Shown: positions 33,488-44,493, counted from the first letter of the stretch. The stretch: 64,000 nt of DNA from Cristatella mucedo (GCA_009760855.2 WPIO01000294.1:54176-118175), one strand, 5' to 3'. Notes: a model not told the origin generated them from the letters alone. Numbers and translations: made by a program.

Positions 33488-33731
33488 TATCCGTCTGTAA
33501 CTCCACAAAGCCCCAAAGACTGCGTGGTTGTTACGCAAAAGAGTTTTGTATAGCGCACCATGCCTTAGTGGCTTTCGGTATGCATTCAGTAGCCAAAAGA
33601 CTTCACCTCGAACAACAGAGAGAAAGTGAGCAGCATGGCTGAGTTTGGAGAACAGTTGAGATAATGAGTAGCATGAAAGTAGCAGCTCAGGAGTGCTGGA
33701 AAAATGAGCCGCAGTCGGTAGCAGGGAAGTA
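33488..33731 (-). mobile_element. LINE-B 3' fragment, minus strand
   Basis: Starts with ATCCGTCTGTAACTCCACAA and passes through the reversed GCCGCTTAGGC-type block to the GCCGCAGTCGGTAG region: a 5'-truncated LINE-B end. Confidence 0.85.
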
Positions 33732-34250
33732 GATAAAGTACATCACCGCTCTATCCTTCTAGGCCTGCCGCTTTTGTTATTTCCTGTCCAACCTCAACGT
33801 CTTCTGTAGCAATCCAAGTCTTTCCACCGCCATCAGGTCCTCCTGCTGACGACGTAGACTATTATAGTGTGGCGGCGGTGGCGGCCTCGGACTGGAGCAT
33901 TTACTGCGTCTATTCTGATGACTCATCAGCCGAATCGTCGGAAACTCGCCGCGGCCACCACTCCCATTCTTCGGCGGCGTTTGTCATGCGAGTGCCACGA
34001 AAAATCACGATGCGCGGACGACAAAATTCCCTAACCAGCCGCTGTTTGGTCTCACGCGACGTAACCGAGCAACGTCCGGTAAAATATTCACCTTTAATCG
34101 CCAAAATCCAGTCCATTAGAGTATTCGCCTCCGCGCGAAGCTCCGTGTTGACGGCGCCGCTCAGACGACCGTGCTCCCAGGAAACTCGTGCCCATCGCCA
34201 GAGCACCTCGCAGTAACCGTCGCCTTCGGCTGCGGTTGGCTTACTGGTAC
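33732..34250 (-). repeat. Composite repeat C fragment, inverted
   Basis: It matches the reverse complement of 41945-42250 and of 26437-26560. Part of 34020-34080 (AAATTCCCTAACCAGCCGCT) also matches the reversed core near 35985. So this piece joins two parts of C that are apart in copy 1. Confidence 0.7.
33810..34216 (+). pseudogene. Exon-like frame in composite C, inverted copy
   Basis: An open frame of about 130 codons reads PPPSGPPADDVDYYSVAA, then SDWSIYCVYSDDSSAESSE, then SSAAFVMRVPRK. Most of these words recur in frame in the 41945-42143 copy, and the latter part in 26437-26560. Upstream, a pyrimidine-leaning stretch ends in CTTCTGTAG at 33809, a plausible splice acceptor. No known domain is recognised. 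Conservation of amino acids across rearranged copies suggests descent from a coding exon; this copy is the most open. Confidence 0.45.
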
Positions 34251-34357
34251 TTACGTCTTGACCTAGCTCAGCAGCGTGGCTAGAGGCGTCGTATCGTAGC
34301 CTGAGCGTGGCAGGGATTGGCTGAAAATAGCCTCTGCCCCTGAATTTTGGCTCGAGA

Positions 34358-34985
34358 CCCGTAACGAGGCAGTGCGATGGGAGCGACGAGCACCTATTAA
34401 TTTTTGCGGAATGCCAGTAAGACCGGATCTGCTGTTTTCTTGCCTTGATGGCCTAGCCCCGCCCACTGTCTCTCCGAGTTATGAAAAGTTTGCGATACGT
34501 GAAAATCCGGCAGATTTAGTTCGCTCAACTGCAGCATCTCTTGTTTCGTCTTTTGAAAGTTGCTCAATCTAGAACGTCGCTTTATCATAAGCATCCATAA
34601 AGCAACTGTATAATGACGTCACCCCACACGGCTAGTCAGTCACAAACAAAAAATACCTAAGTCGATGCTAAAAGTGGATCCGGTAGCAGCAGACACAAAC
34701 TGGTCATATTGCAATGCCACTGTGTGAGCAAATTAGGTCAGCTTGACGGCATATTACTCGGAAGCACTGAACCTAAATCATGTCGCCGAGCTGGTTTGGT
34801 CCAGCGGGTAAGGTGCTCACCCCGACCAACGTCATGCTGAGGTGGTGGGCTTGAGCTCCGAGGCACATGTGCAGCACCTGAATAGAGGTTAAGTTCTCTT
34901 GGGGCGCTATATAAATGAATTATATTATTAAGTTTTGTCCCCTTAGCCGGGAACGAGCCAGCCGGAGCTCATGAGTCCACTGATC
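34358..34985 (+). repeat. Repeat S, copy 2
   Basis: Matches 20036-20505 with substitutions; it contains the SINE-I insertion at 34784-34938. Confidence 0.85.
34784..34938 (+). mobile_element. SINE-I, plus strand, insertion in repeat S
   Basis: Complete in order: GCCGAGCTGGTTTGGTCCAG with A box, GGTAAGGTGCTC, B box GGGCTTGAGCTCC, then the hairpin tail AGAGGTTAAGTTCTCTTGGGG, CGCTATATAAATGAATTATATTATT. In copy 1 of repeat S the flanks are contiguous (ACCATGTC|ACCTTAGCCGG near 20485). Confidence 0.9.
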
Positions 34986-35289
34986 CAGCAACCCATTACC
35001 TACGGAACTCATTGGAAGCCAATATTCATCTGCTGCTAGTTGAAAAGAGTAAAATTACAAATAGTAATTTGACATTCTCCCTAACGGCAGTTATGCGGCA
35101 CCACACAGAATACCACAGCAGGCTCAGAGGCGTCTATTCGCACGAACTTTTCCCGGCATCCTAAATGTAACTCCCCAGGCCTTTGCTGGCCGTTCCTTAA
35201 GTGGCACTGGCGTTGAATCACAAATGCCCATCCACCAACAGTGGTGTTATACTCTTTCTAATCACAATTACATGGCTTTCTACGCAATC
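34986..35289. other. No gene recognised
   Basis: Part (about 35130-35230) resembles 36365-36470 (GAGGCGTCTATTCGCACG against GAGACGTCTATTCGCACG), a small repeated block flanking composite-C copies. Confidence 0.45.
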
Positions 35290-36340
35290 GTCGTTGCGAT
35301 TCCATACTGAATGGTGAGCCCAGTGAAAAGTACTCTAACTTGACCACAATTCCAGATTACTGAGTCCATCCTCGGGTGACCCTCTCACCTCTTAACAACG
35401 CTACGCTGCATTAACAGCGGCGGGCGGTTTGAGTGGGTGCGGCCACCAAGCCAACGTCGGCGGAGGAAGCTAGTCGGCCTTTGATGTCACTGTCGGCGGG
35501 GAGACAAAGGCCCATCACTAGGCGCTCACAAGCATCAAACGCCGCCCATGCGTTCGCGGGGTGGCAATCCAATACCGCGAACGCACACGCGTAGCGAGCG
35601 CCGCAGAGCCGGGTGGCTCGACGGTTTATTGAAATAGTAACAATACTAATAATAGTAATGAAACTACTGTTAAGCTAACCGCAGCCGACGATTACTGAGA
35701 GACTCTCAAGTGCTGGGTTCGAATTTCTTGGAAGCTCGGTCTTCCGAGCAGGTCGCATCGAGACGGAGCGGCGCGTGACCGCGACTACTATAACGGAGCC
35801 TGGACCTAACTCCTTACTGAAGTCAAGATGTCGCCTGACTTGAGGACTATCGAAAAGAATCTACGGACTGAAATACATTTTCTGCGCTTTAGCTAAGTAC
35901 GGCGTTGCGTGGTGAGCCAGTAGTTGGCGGTAAAGGTGAGTAACGGACGAAGCCGCGGCCAATGTACGTTACGTGCGACAGAGCAGCGACTGGTTAGTGA
36001 ATTTGTCGAGGAGTACTACCGAGAGCGGGCGGCGGCAGAAGTGAGCGGCCTCTCTTGAATCACCGCATCCCCGTTCCTTTGGAGCAACTGTGAGGCACAA
36101 ATATGGCGGGGGGGTTGCAATGAGCGCTACGCGTTTACGGCTTATCCACGAAATTTCGTGGCATTCCCGCATGCGAACGCTCTTGAAATGGGCTGCCGAG
36201 TTGCGCTCGTTCGCCGGTCCTCTCAGCCATGCTGCGATCCATCCATTCGCTAGGCGCAACGACGAATGCGAAGCTCACGCGGTGAATGCATGTTACAACA
36301 GCGAACCACGATAAGAGTTTTCCGCGGATGCCTGTTACTC
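35290..36340 (+). repeat. Composite repeat C core, copy
   Basis: Core region from CCATCCTCGGGTGACC to GATAAGAGTTTTCC, matching 40440-41300 and 25130-25990. It has an extra segment at about 35820-35960 that recurs inverted at 38070-38240. A tRNA-like pair of words (GGTGGCTCGACGG, GGGTTCGAAT) lies at 35616-35725. Confidence 0.75.
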
Positions 36341-36589
36341 GCGCAGAACCCCGAAGCCGGCTCGGAGACGTCTATTCGCACGGACGTATCCCGGCCTCCT
36401 CAATGTGCTGCCCATTCCTTAAATGGCTCTGGCCATATACCACAAAAGCCCATTAACTAACAGTGGCATTGTAATCTCTGCTGGCCCATAAATCACTTTA
36501 AGTCGTAAACTGGCCATAGGAGTAATAGCAATGCAAAAAGTCCTATGGACCCATAAACCAATACGATCTTAAAATAGCCACATAAATTA
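36341..36589. other. No gene recognised
   Basis: Begins with the short block also seen at 35130-35230. The remainder is unassigned. Confidence 0.4.
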
Positions 36590-37440
36590 TGCATAGGTTA
36601 GAAATTTTAATTGAACTTAATTTCGATCCTGGTCTTACACATCAGCTGCTGGGCTCAAGCTCACTATCTCTACCACCAAAGCCTACGGGAAGCCATTTCT
36701 TGGTCTAGCTTGAAATTATGGTTTCCGGCTTCTCGAGCCGAATATCGAGCCTCCAGCCTTCACCAACGGAGCATCGACTGCGTCCAGCACCTGTGCTAAA
36801 TTGGCCATCTTATGGCCAATGAGATCTTCAAGATTAATCTTATTGTAAATAATTAGATCTCTTTGTCCTACCCGTGTAATGATCATGAATCTCTGGTTTC
36901 TCCGAGCTGTGCTGGTTTGGCCCAGTGATTAAGTAGCTCGCTCCAATCTAGGCAAAGGTGATTGTAGAGGTCGTGGGCTCGAGCCCTGTGGCATGCATGA
37001 AGCGCCTGAATTGAGAATAAATTCAGTTAGGCCGCTATACAGATCAATCTATGTATAGTGAATAAACTGTATATAGGATTTCAGACTTTGTGCCTTGCTC
37101 TATCGCTATATGGACCCGGAAAGTTGCCATACATTGATGTGAACATGGTCATTCTGGTCATTTTATTCTTAGGCTTTAGGCAGTATTTTCTTCACAGAAA
37201 TCCTTGGACTGCGTATATTTCAGTTGGAGTGCAGTGATGTTGTTGCACGTAGAGATCCCTCTCGGCGAAGCTACATAACTCATGCAGCCGATCCAACGTT
37301 GGGATACACTTAACGTACCAGGCTAATGTTTCACTTAACCAGCCATTAGAAGTGAACAAATTAAACAGAAAACGTTTTCAAACTTAGTACGCCTCATTTA
37401 GCCTCCATTTCAAAAAGCAGATAAGCGCGGGTGCGCGTGT
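36590..37440 (+). repeat. Repeat T, copy 2
   Basis: Matches 22707-22985 followed directly by 23990-24490. Confidence 0.8.
36901..37050 (+). mobile_element. SINE-I copy in repeat T
   Basis: CCGAGCTGTGCTGGTTTGGC, CCAGTGATTAAGTAGCTC, then B box GGGCTCGAGCCC and a CTATACAGATC-type tail. It is better preserved than the partner at 24021. Confidence 0.8.
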
Positions 37441-37884
37441 ATTTATCAGCACTTCGGGTTCGGTTTTCATCACAATTACATAGATTTCTACGCTGTCATC
37501 ATTGTGATTCCATACAGAATGGTTAGTCTAGTGAAATGCATTGCTAACTTGACGGCAATTCAGGAATGCTGAGACATCCTTAAACATCCAGCGATCCTAA
37601 AAGATCGTACCGAGATGGTTGACGTGCAGACAAATGCCGCAAACCTTCCGGTGCTACCCGTCAGCCATTGCTTGCACCCGTTAGAGTTGCAAGTTTTCCC
37701 AGAGCACAGTCGTTCGATTATTCAGCACTCCTCAACTCCTTAAATGCATGTCATGATTTAATAAACACTCCCTTCACGGAATCTAATAGAATAAGAAATC
37801 TACGAACCTCATCTCAATCAATCTACGAATCTACAAACCACAATTCTTTAGAGACCGTGCTTTTAGTTGCGGAACTATTTTTTG
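37441..37884. other. No gene recognised; weak C-related start
   Basis: 37460-37590 resembles 40335-40450 (CATCACAATTACATAG, ATTCCATACAGAATGGT). The rest is AT-rich with no support for coding. Confidence 0.4.
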
Positions 37885-38240
37885 TGGAGTGCCAGGATAT
37901 TTCGTGGATTAGCCGTAAACGCCTAGTGTGAAGCTCAATCGCATCTCACGCCCCTCGCAAAAGCTGCTAACGAGCGGGGACGAGTAATTCAAGAGAGGCC
38001 GCCCACTACTGCCAGCGCCCGCTCTCGGTAGTACTCCTCGACAAAATTCATTAACCAGTCTCGGCTCCGTCGCATGTGGTCTACACTGAGGCGTCGTCCG
38101 TTACTCACCTCGAACGCCAACTACTACCTCACCACGCAACGCCGTACTTAGTTAAAGTGGGGAAAATGCATTTCAGTCCAAAGCTTCTTTTCAATCCTCC
38201 TTAAATCAGGCCACACCTTGACTTCAGTCGGCAGTTATGT
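37885..38240 (-). repeat. Composite repeat C fragment, inverted
   Basis: Reverse complement of the core around 35820-36170, including the GAGTACTACC...AATTCA region and the extra block from the 35290-36340 copy. Confidence 0.7.
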
Positions 38241-38559
38241 CCTGGCTTTAGGAGCTTAACGACTATGGCTAGCTCAGAATAGAATTTGCGGTCAGGTAGG
38301 GGTGCAACTAAACGACTGAAGATTGATGGATACATCAAGCAATGCATGACCGGATTGTGAACTACATCGGAAATTATGGCTGAAGCAAGAAAATAAAAGG
38401 ACCAAGGATTGAATGACAAAATGTTTTAGTCGATGTGCTGCTTGAAGGAGGATGAAGTGTCGGTTCACGAGAAGAGATTTGTCGAGGCAACTGCGACGTA
38501 CGAGACAGACAAGCCTAGTCACCCAGTTGCGTTCAGTCTGGAAGCTCCTTATTGCACAG
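38241..38559. other. No gene recognised
   Basis: Short minus-strand frames only (38201-38419, 38292-38522). 38200-38330 weakly resembles LINE-type CTTTAGGAGCTTAACGAC text but is too decayed to call. Confidence 0.35.
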
Positions 38560-39880
38560 GCTGAAAGATATGCGAAATTTTGTAGTTACATACTTTGAGA
38601 CTGGGTGTCATATATGTATAGACCGCCTCGATTTACCGCCGGCGCCCGCCGCCGTCGCCGTAGTAATGGAAAGCACGTACGCCGGCGTCCCAATGATTGC
38701 CTGCCACTGCAGAGATCAACTTCACCGTGCAAGCAATGCGAATCAGCTTCACTGCATTGTTATTATTATGCTAGCTGATTTAACAGCCTCTTTTTGTATG
38801 GCAACAAAAGGGCCTTTACGGCTATCACCACCGCTTGCAGTGGCGATAAAGGGTCGCCCACCGCAGGATTCGAACCCATGAACTCGGGGCCGAGGTCTTA
38901 AATAGCAACCACCTTACGTAGAGAGCCATTACTTTCGAAGTCTGAACAGCAGCAGCAGCAGGAGTTGCATTAAAATGGCAATTCCTGACCTCAATATGAC
39001 GCTCGACGAGGTTTTCGGGCTCGTATCGGTCTTACGTACCTCCCTAACTTCAGACCCGATCACGTGATCAAGGCGTGAGTTGAGCAAACTTCCAGTTTTA
39101 AGCCCACGTGGTTTTATTTTTTATTTTTCAGCTTCTTTTTGGCATATAAGGTTAAGAAACGAAAGCCCGAAAGTACATTCATGCCAAAATGCGATCGGAA
39201 CTCGAATCGTCAATTTATTAACTATGCAAAGGGTGGTTGGTCACTCACTTCGGTTGGTTAATCTCCCGTGCAATTCAATTTCCTAAAACTCGACCTGCTC
39301 ACCTTGGCCCCATCTTCCAACTACCAAGAATCCTCGGGTGACCTCGCCTCTTAACAACGCAGCGCCGCATCAACAGCGAACGGGCAGTCCGAGTGGGTGC
39401 GGCCACCGAGCCAACGTCGGCGGCAGGGGCTAGTCGGCCTTCGATGTCGCCATCGGCGGGCGACGTAGGCCCATCGCTAGGTGGGTGCGAGCACAAAACC
39501 ACCTGCCAACCACGCGTTCGTAGTACGGGAATCCGACGCCGTGAACGCTCACGCATAACGAAAGCCGCAGAGCCGGGTGCCTCGACGGTTTGTTGTAAGT
39601 ACCATTAGCCAACCGCAGCCAACGATTACTGCGAGGCCCTCCACCGATCGACCCGAATTTCGTGGGAGCGCGGTTTGTCAGCGCGGCGGCGTCGAGATGG
39701 AGCGGCGCTCGAGCGTTTGCAGTACGGGAATCCAATGCTGCAAACGCCCACGCGTAGCGAGCTCCTCGGAGCCGCGTGGCTCGACGGTTTGTTGTAAGTA
39801 CCATTAATCCAACCGCAGCCGACGATTACTTCGAGACTCTCAAATGGTGGTCACGAATTTCCTATAGTATGGACTATGTA
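38560..39880 (+). repeat. Composite repeat C left part and core, copy
   Basis: 38590-39320 matches 24620-25150 (GACTGGGTGTCATA, CCGATCACGTGAT); 39320-39880 matches the start of the core. An internal tandem duplication repeats about 39520-39670 as 39715-39870 (TACGGGAATCC, GGCTCGACGGTTTGTTGTAA). Confidence 0.75.
38782..38925 (-). mobile_element. SINE-II insertion, minus strand
   Basis: ACAGCCTCTTTTTGTATGGC to ACCTTACGTAGAG, matching 28184-28331. Composite-C copy 1 lacks it at the matching place near 24775 (CGACTTCAATTTTAAAGACC). Confidence 0.85.
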
Positions 39881-39899
39881 TTACTATATTTATTTATTA

Positions 39900-40325
39900 C
39901 GGCATTTGTATACGGTTAGATTCCGAAAAGAGGGTGGTACGATAATTGGCCTGGTGGGGGAGTATATCTGAGAGATAGGCAGGAGCCAAAGAATGAAGGG
40001 ACCTAAAAGTGAGCAATAAAACCTTGAAGTCAATCCGTTGCTTGACTTAAAGCCAGTGGAGATAGATGAGAAGTGGTGTGATGTGGTAACTGCAACGCTC
40101 ACGACAGACAATCCTAGCCGCGAAATATGCACCGGCTGTAATCGCCTGATAGCACATGCCGGTAGGCCAGCAAGCAGTAAGCTACAGAAGTCAAGACGGG
40201 ATGTCACAAATGCATGGACCAACATAGACGTAGTATCCTTATCTAAACAAGCCAGAATTTGAGCAATTTCAAGTAGCTAAAAGTAGGCACACTTGATTGT
40301 GGAGCTGATGTGGTCGTCTAGCGAG
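39900..40325 (-). mobile_element. LINE-A internal fragment, minus strand
   Basis: Minus-strand frame 39890-40225 reads SRLDFCSLLLAGLPACAIRR, matching the RT C-terminal part of LINE-A (SRLDFCNSLLTGLPACAIRR). Both ends are truncated. It lies between two composite-C pieces. Confidence 0.85.
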
Positions 40326-41194
40326 AGGTCCTATGGTTCGCATCACAATTATATGGCTTTCTATGCCATTGCCATTGCGATTCCATACAGAACGGTAAGC
40401 CTAGTGAAAAGTATTGCTAACTTGACCACAATTCAAGAATAGTGAGACCATCCTCGAGTGACCCTTTGACCTCTTAATAACGTACTGCTGCATCAACAGT
40501 GCTCAGGCGGTCTGAGTAGGAGCGGCCGCCGAGCCGACGTCGGCGGAGGAAGCTAGTCGGCCTGCGACGTCGCCTTCGGCGGGCGACATCGCAGGCCCGT
40601 CGCCCGGCAGGTGCGAGCACAAAACCACCTGCCACCCTCGCGTTCGTAGTACGGGAATCCGACGCCGTGAACGCTCACGCATAACGGAAGCCGCAGAGCC
40701 GGGTGCCTCGACGGTTTGTTGTAAGTACCATTAAGCCAACCGCAGACGACGATTGCTGCAAGCCCCTCCAGCGATTTTCCTGGGAGAGCGGTTGTCAGCA
40801 CGGCAGTATCGAGACGGTGCGCAGCTTGACGGCGACTACTTTAACGGGTGGCGCCGTGGTTTTCGTCGTGCGTGCGACAGAGCTGCAACTGGCTAGCGAA
40901 TTTTGTCGAGGAGTACTACCTAGAGCTGGCAATGGCAGGAGTGGCGGGGTCTCTTGAATTACCGCGTCCCAGTTCAACTGGAGCTTCTGTGCGGCACGAG
41001 AATGTGGGTGCTTTGCACTGAGCGCTACGTGCTTACGGCTTATTCGCGAAATTTCGTGGCATTCCGCACGCAAACGCTCTTGAAATGGGCTGTAACTTTT
41101 TGCTCGTTCGCCGGGCCGCTCAGCCACGCTGCGATCCATCCTTCGGTAGGCGCAACGGTTAACGCGATGCTCACGTGGTATATGCGTATTACAA

Positions 41195-41286
41195 GTAATA
41201 ATAATAATAACAATAATGCACTCAATAAAGCGCCCTCAGAGAACTTAATCTCTTTCTAGGTAGGTGCTTTACATTTGCTACAAAGG
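41195..41286 (-). mobile_element. LINE-A 3' tail insertion
   Basis: (AAT)n, TGCACTCAATAAAGCGCCCT, CTTAATCTCTTTCTAG, then TTTACATTTGC. The matching composite-C sites near 25965 and 36315 are uninterrupted. Confidence 0.9.
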
Positions 41287-41353
41287 GAAACCATTTTGAG
41301 AGTTTTCTTCGGACCAATCTTGCACCATTATGCTGGTGCAGCGTTTTCGGTGA

Positions 41354-41561
41354 TGTAATCTATCTCCGTCTGTAACTCCACAAAGTCTCAAAGACCATGT
41401 GTGTTACTCAGGAGAGTTTTGTATAGCGCACTCACAGCCTAAGCGGCTTTTGGTACGCATTCGGTAGCCAACAGACTTCGTCTCACGCAGCAAACAGAAA
41501 GTGGAAAGCATAGCAGAGTCAGGAGAGCAGTTTCAGGTAGTAAGTAGAATCGAAGTAGCAA
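41354..41561 (-). mobile_element. LINE-B 3' end insertion
   Basis: From ATCTATCTCCGTCTGTAACT to GTAGAATCGAAGTAGCA. Copy 1 of composite C is uninterrupted at the matching place near 26030 (GGTGAAACGAGTCAATGAGC). Confidence 0.9.
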
Positions 41562-41944
41562 TGAGCCTCGCACGGGCGTCACGCTAAGCTCACAGCGATT
41601 CACATGAGGAGCTGAAAATCGTGACTGCGTGAAGCTCAAATAGAGTTCACGTATAGCTTGGCGAATCCACTCAATTTCACCGTGTACCGCATGTGAGTTC
41701 CTTACGACCGGACAGCACAAGTACTTCGGGGCGCTCAGCGAGCGGGAAGCTGTACAATCGATCAAGAGGCACCCGTGTGGCATACATTTTCAGTTGTTTT
41801 TTTTGAGAGCGCGACGCACGCGAAACGCTGAGAAATTCTGCGCGGATGATCTGCAGCAGGGCGGTGTTTAGCCGCAAAAATTATTGTAGCGTCGCCCAGC
41901 TGCTTTGTAGTGGATTTGTAATAGGTCATAAAGGTTGTCCGCAC

Positions 41945-42143
41945 ATTGCGGTTTTTCGAGGCATTCGCATAACAAGCGCCGCCGAAGAATGGGAGTGCAC
42001 AGCTGATGGCGGCGGCGGCGAGATTGTAACGATTCTGCTGATGCGTCACCAGAGTAGCTGCAGTAAGTGCTCCAATCCGAGCCCGCCTCCGCCGCCGCAA
42101 AATAAGAGTCTACAGCGTCAGCAGTAGGACCTGATGGCGGTGG
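41945..42143 (-). pseudogene. Exon-like frame in composite C, longest copy
   Basis: The minus frame reads SPPPSGPTADAVDSYFAAAE, SDWSTYCSYSGDASAES, and after a frame change SSAALVMRMPRK. It aligns with the frame at 33824-34216. Upstream of it on the minus strand is TATTTTCTGACTGACC followed by CACAATAG, acceptor-like. Function unknown. Confidence 0.4.
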
Positions 42144-42826
42144 TGAGGCTAATAGCACTATTGTGGTACAGTAAACGTTTAGGTCAGTCAGAAAATAAAA
42201 AAGAAGGCTGGCCTAGATGAATAAAAGTGGTAACATACTACATTCACTCTCCTGCTACCGACTGCAGCAGAAAACGGTATTCTATTTGCGGCGCTTGCTT
42301 GAGCGACCTTTTACTCGACTGCGTTGCACTTGTCAAACAGCTTCAAGAGACAAGTCGCTGTGCGCCGAGTTACTACAGGTTCGTGACTTAAAACTGCCAC
42401 CAGTCACTAACCCTGCTGAATCAAATTAGCGAATGCAGTCATGGCGTCGAGCTATCGCACAAAGACAGAGCAGGCGACAGGAAGTGAATTACAAAACGAA
42501 CAAAGTCAGCATGCATCTCGCATGCGTAGTGCTGCAGGTCACATCTGGCGGGGGGGGGGCCTGCGGAAGCCATTTAGCTGCGAGGGGAGCGCTCTAGGTA
42601 ACGCTTGCGCTCTCGTTTCCGTCGCAGTCGGCCATGATGGAATAGAAACACTCCCACCTGCATAGTGCAACCATCCTCGCTAGGGGGGTCTCAGGACGCG
42701 GCAACCAATTCCATAAGTGAGACCGAACGTATCCTATTTACTCCTTAATGACATCGCGACATTATCCCAAAAAGACGACACTTAAAAGAATGCTTGAAAT
42801 TCACCCGTTTGTTGCGACATTTTCTC
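42144..42826. other. Composite C segment without counterpart in copy 1
   Basis: The first about 100 bp is shared with the inverted copy at 33732-33823, so at least that part is ancestral and was lost from copy 1. The rest (short frames 42217-42429 and 42441-42665, a G run near 42550) has no second copy in the window and is unassigned. Confidence 0.5.
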
Positions 42827-43192
42827 CGTTCGGTTGAATATTGGGAGTTCGCTTGCGCGGGCTAGGGTTGTGACCATTATCAGGAATCAATTGACGTGCT
42901 ACTTTTTTAGCGTGCGTCAGGTGCTCAGAAGAAGATTTAATTCTCTTTAAAGGAACTATAAGAAGTCCGCATGGTTAGTAAATAAAAGCTCATCTGCCTT
43001 GGCAATGGAGACACCTCCTTGCCAAGGTCCGGACAATCCTGCCTGGATGCACCGAGATGTGGTTCAGCCATTTCTGTCGTGCCCCGTTGTGACGAGAGCT
43101 GCTGCCGACCTCCCATCACGGCCGACGTCATCACCTCTGCTCATTCAAAAAACTAAGTCAAGCCTGCGGTTAGCTAAGCGCCAGACTGCCAA

Positions 43193-43520
43193 TGTAATGT
43201 AATTTAATGTATCTCCGTCAGTAACTCCACAAAGTCATAAAGACCATGTGGGTGTTACGCAGGAGAGTTTTGTATAGCGCACTCACAGCCTAAGCGGCTT
43301 TCGGTACGCATTCGGTAGCCAACAGACTTCGTCTCACGCAACAAAGAGAAAGTGGGAAGCATAGCAGAGTTAGGAGAGCAGTTGAGGTAGTGAGTAGCAT
43401 AGAAGTAGCAGTTCAGGACCGCTGAAAAAGATGTGCCACAGTCGGCAGTTAGAGAGTAGATGTCGTTGCGCAAGAATTGTGGAGGCGAGTTCCACAGTCT
43501 AGGACCTGCAGAGCTAAAGC
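43193..43520 (-). mobile_element. LINE-B 3' end insertion
   Basis: From TGTAATGTAATTTAATGTAT and CTCCGTCAGTAACTCC to AGGACCTGCAGAGCTAAAGC. It contains the C-terminal frame 43255-43473. Composite-C copy 1 reads GACTGCCAAACGGCCTTGC at the same place (near 26935), so the insertion is precise, with no clear target duplication. Confidence 0.9.
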
Positions 43521-43922
43521 GGCCTTACACGTGGCAGAATGGAGGTTAGGCTGTACAGTGGCCGGATTTTGGAGAGCGGAGACTGCTTAAAAATAAAAGA
43601 GGCATTGTATTGCTGGATTGCGGAATTCGAAGGCTGCTTCAAAACACGAGGCTGGAGTATGAATTGCTAAGGCTACGATTAGCTGTAAGATGCTGGATTG
43701 AGGAGTATGAAGACAACTATGATAACGAGGCTGAATTAAGAAATGCGTTTGCCACTTTTACGGCATGTGTTACATTCACCAGTCTAACATCCCTGAAGTA
43801 AAAAAAAGCTCAGTGTTTTAAGCGATATACTTTTAATGTTCTACCTGCATGCCAAGTCAGTACGTGTGTTGCCTCTCCAAGCAAAGCTAATCGTGGAGCT
43901 TCAAACAACGTATCCAGCGCTT

Positions 43923-43925
43923 AGG

Positions 43926-43979
<54 letters not shown>

Positions 43980-44144
43980 ACTCTCTCTGTGACTCTTCTC
44001 GGTCTCTGTCTCGGTCTTGGTGTCGGTCTTTGTCTCTGTCTCTGTTTTTGTCTCTGTCTCTGTCTCTGTCTCTGCCTCTGTCTCTGTCTCTGTCTCTGTC
44101 TCTGTCTCTGTCTCTGTCTCTGTCTCTGCCTCTCTCTGTCTCTG

Positions 44145-44179
<35 letters not shown>

Positions 44180-44439
44180 GTCTCTGTCTCTGTCTCTGTC
44201 TCTGTCTCTGTCTCTGTCTCTGTCTCTGTCTCTGTCTCTGTCTCTGTCTCTCTGTCTCTGTCTCTGTCTCTGTCTCTGTCTCTGTCTCTGTCTCTGTCTC
44301 TGTCTCTGTCTCTGTCTCTGTCTCTGTCTCTGTCTCTGTCTCTGTCTCTGTCTCTGTCTCTGTTTCTGTCTCTGTTTCTGTCTCTGTCTCTGCCTCTGTC
44401 TCTGTCTCTGTCCCTGTCTCTGTCTCTGTGTCTGTCTGC

Positions 44440-44493
<54 letters not shown>

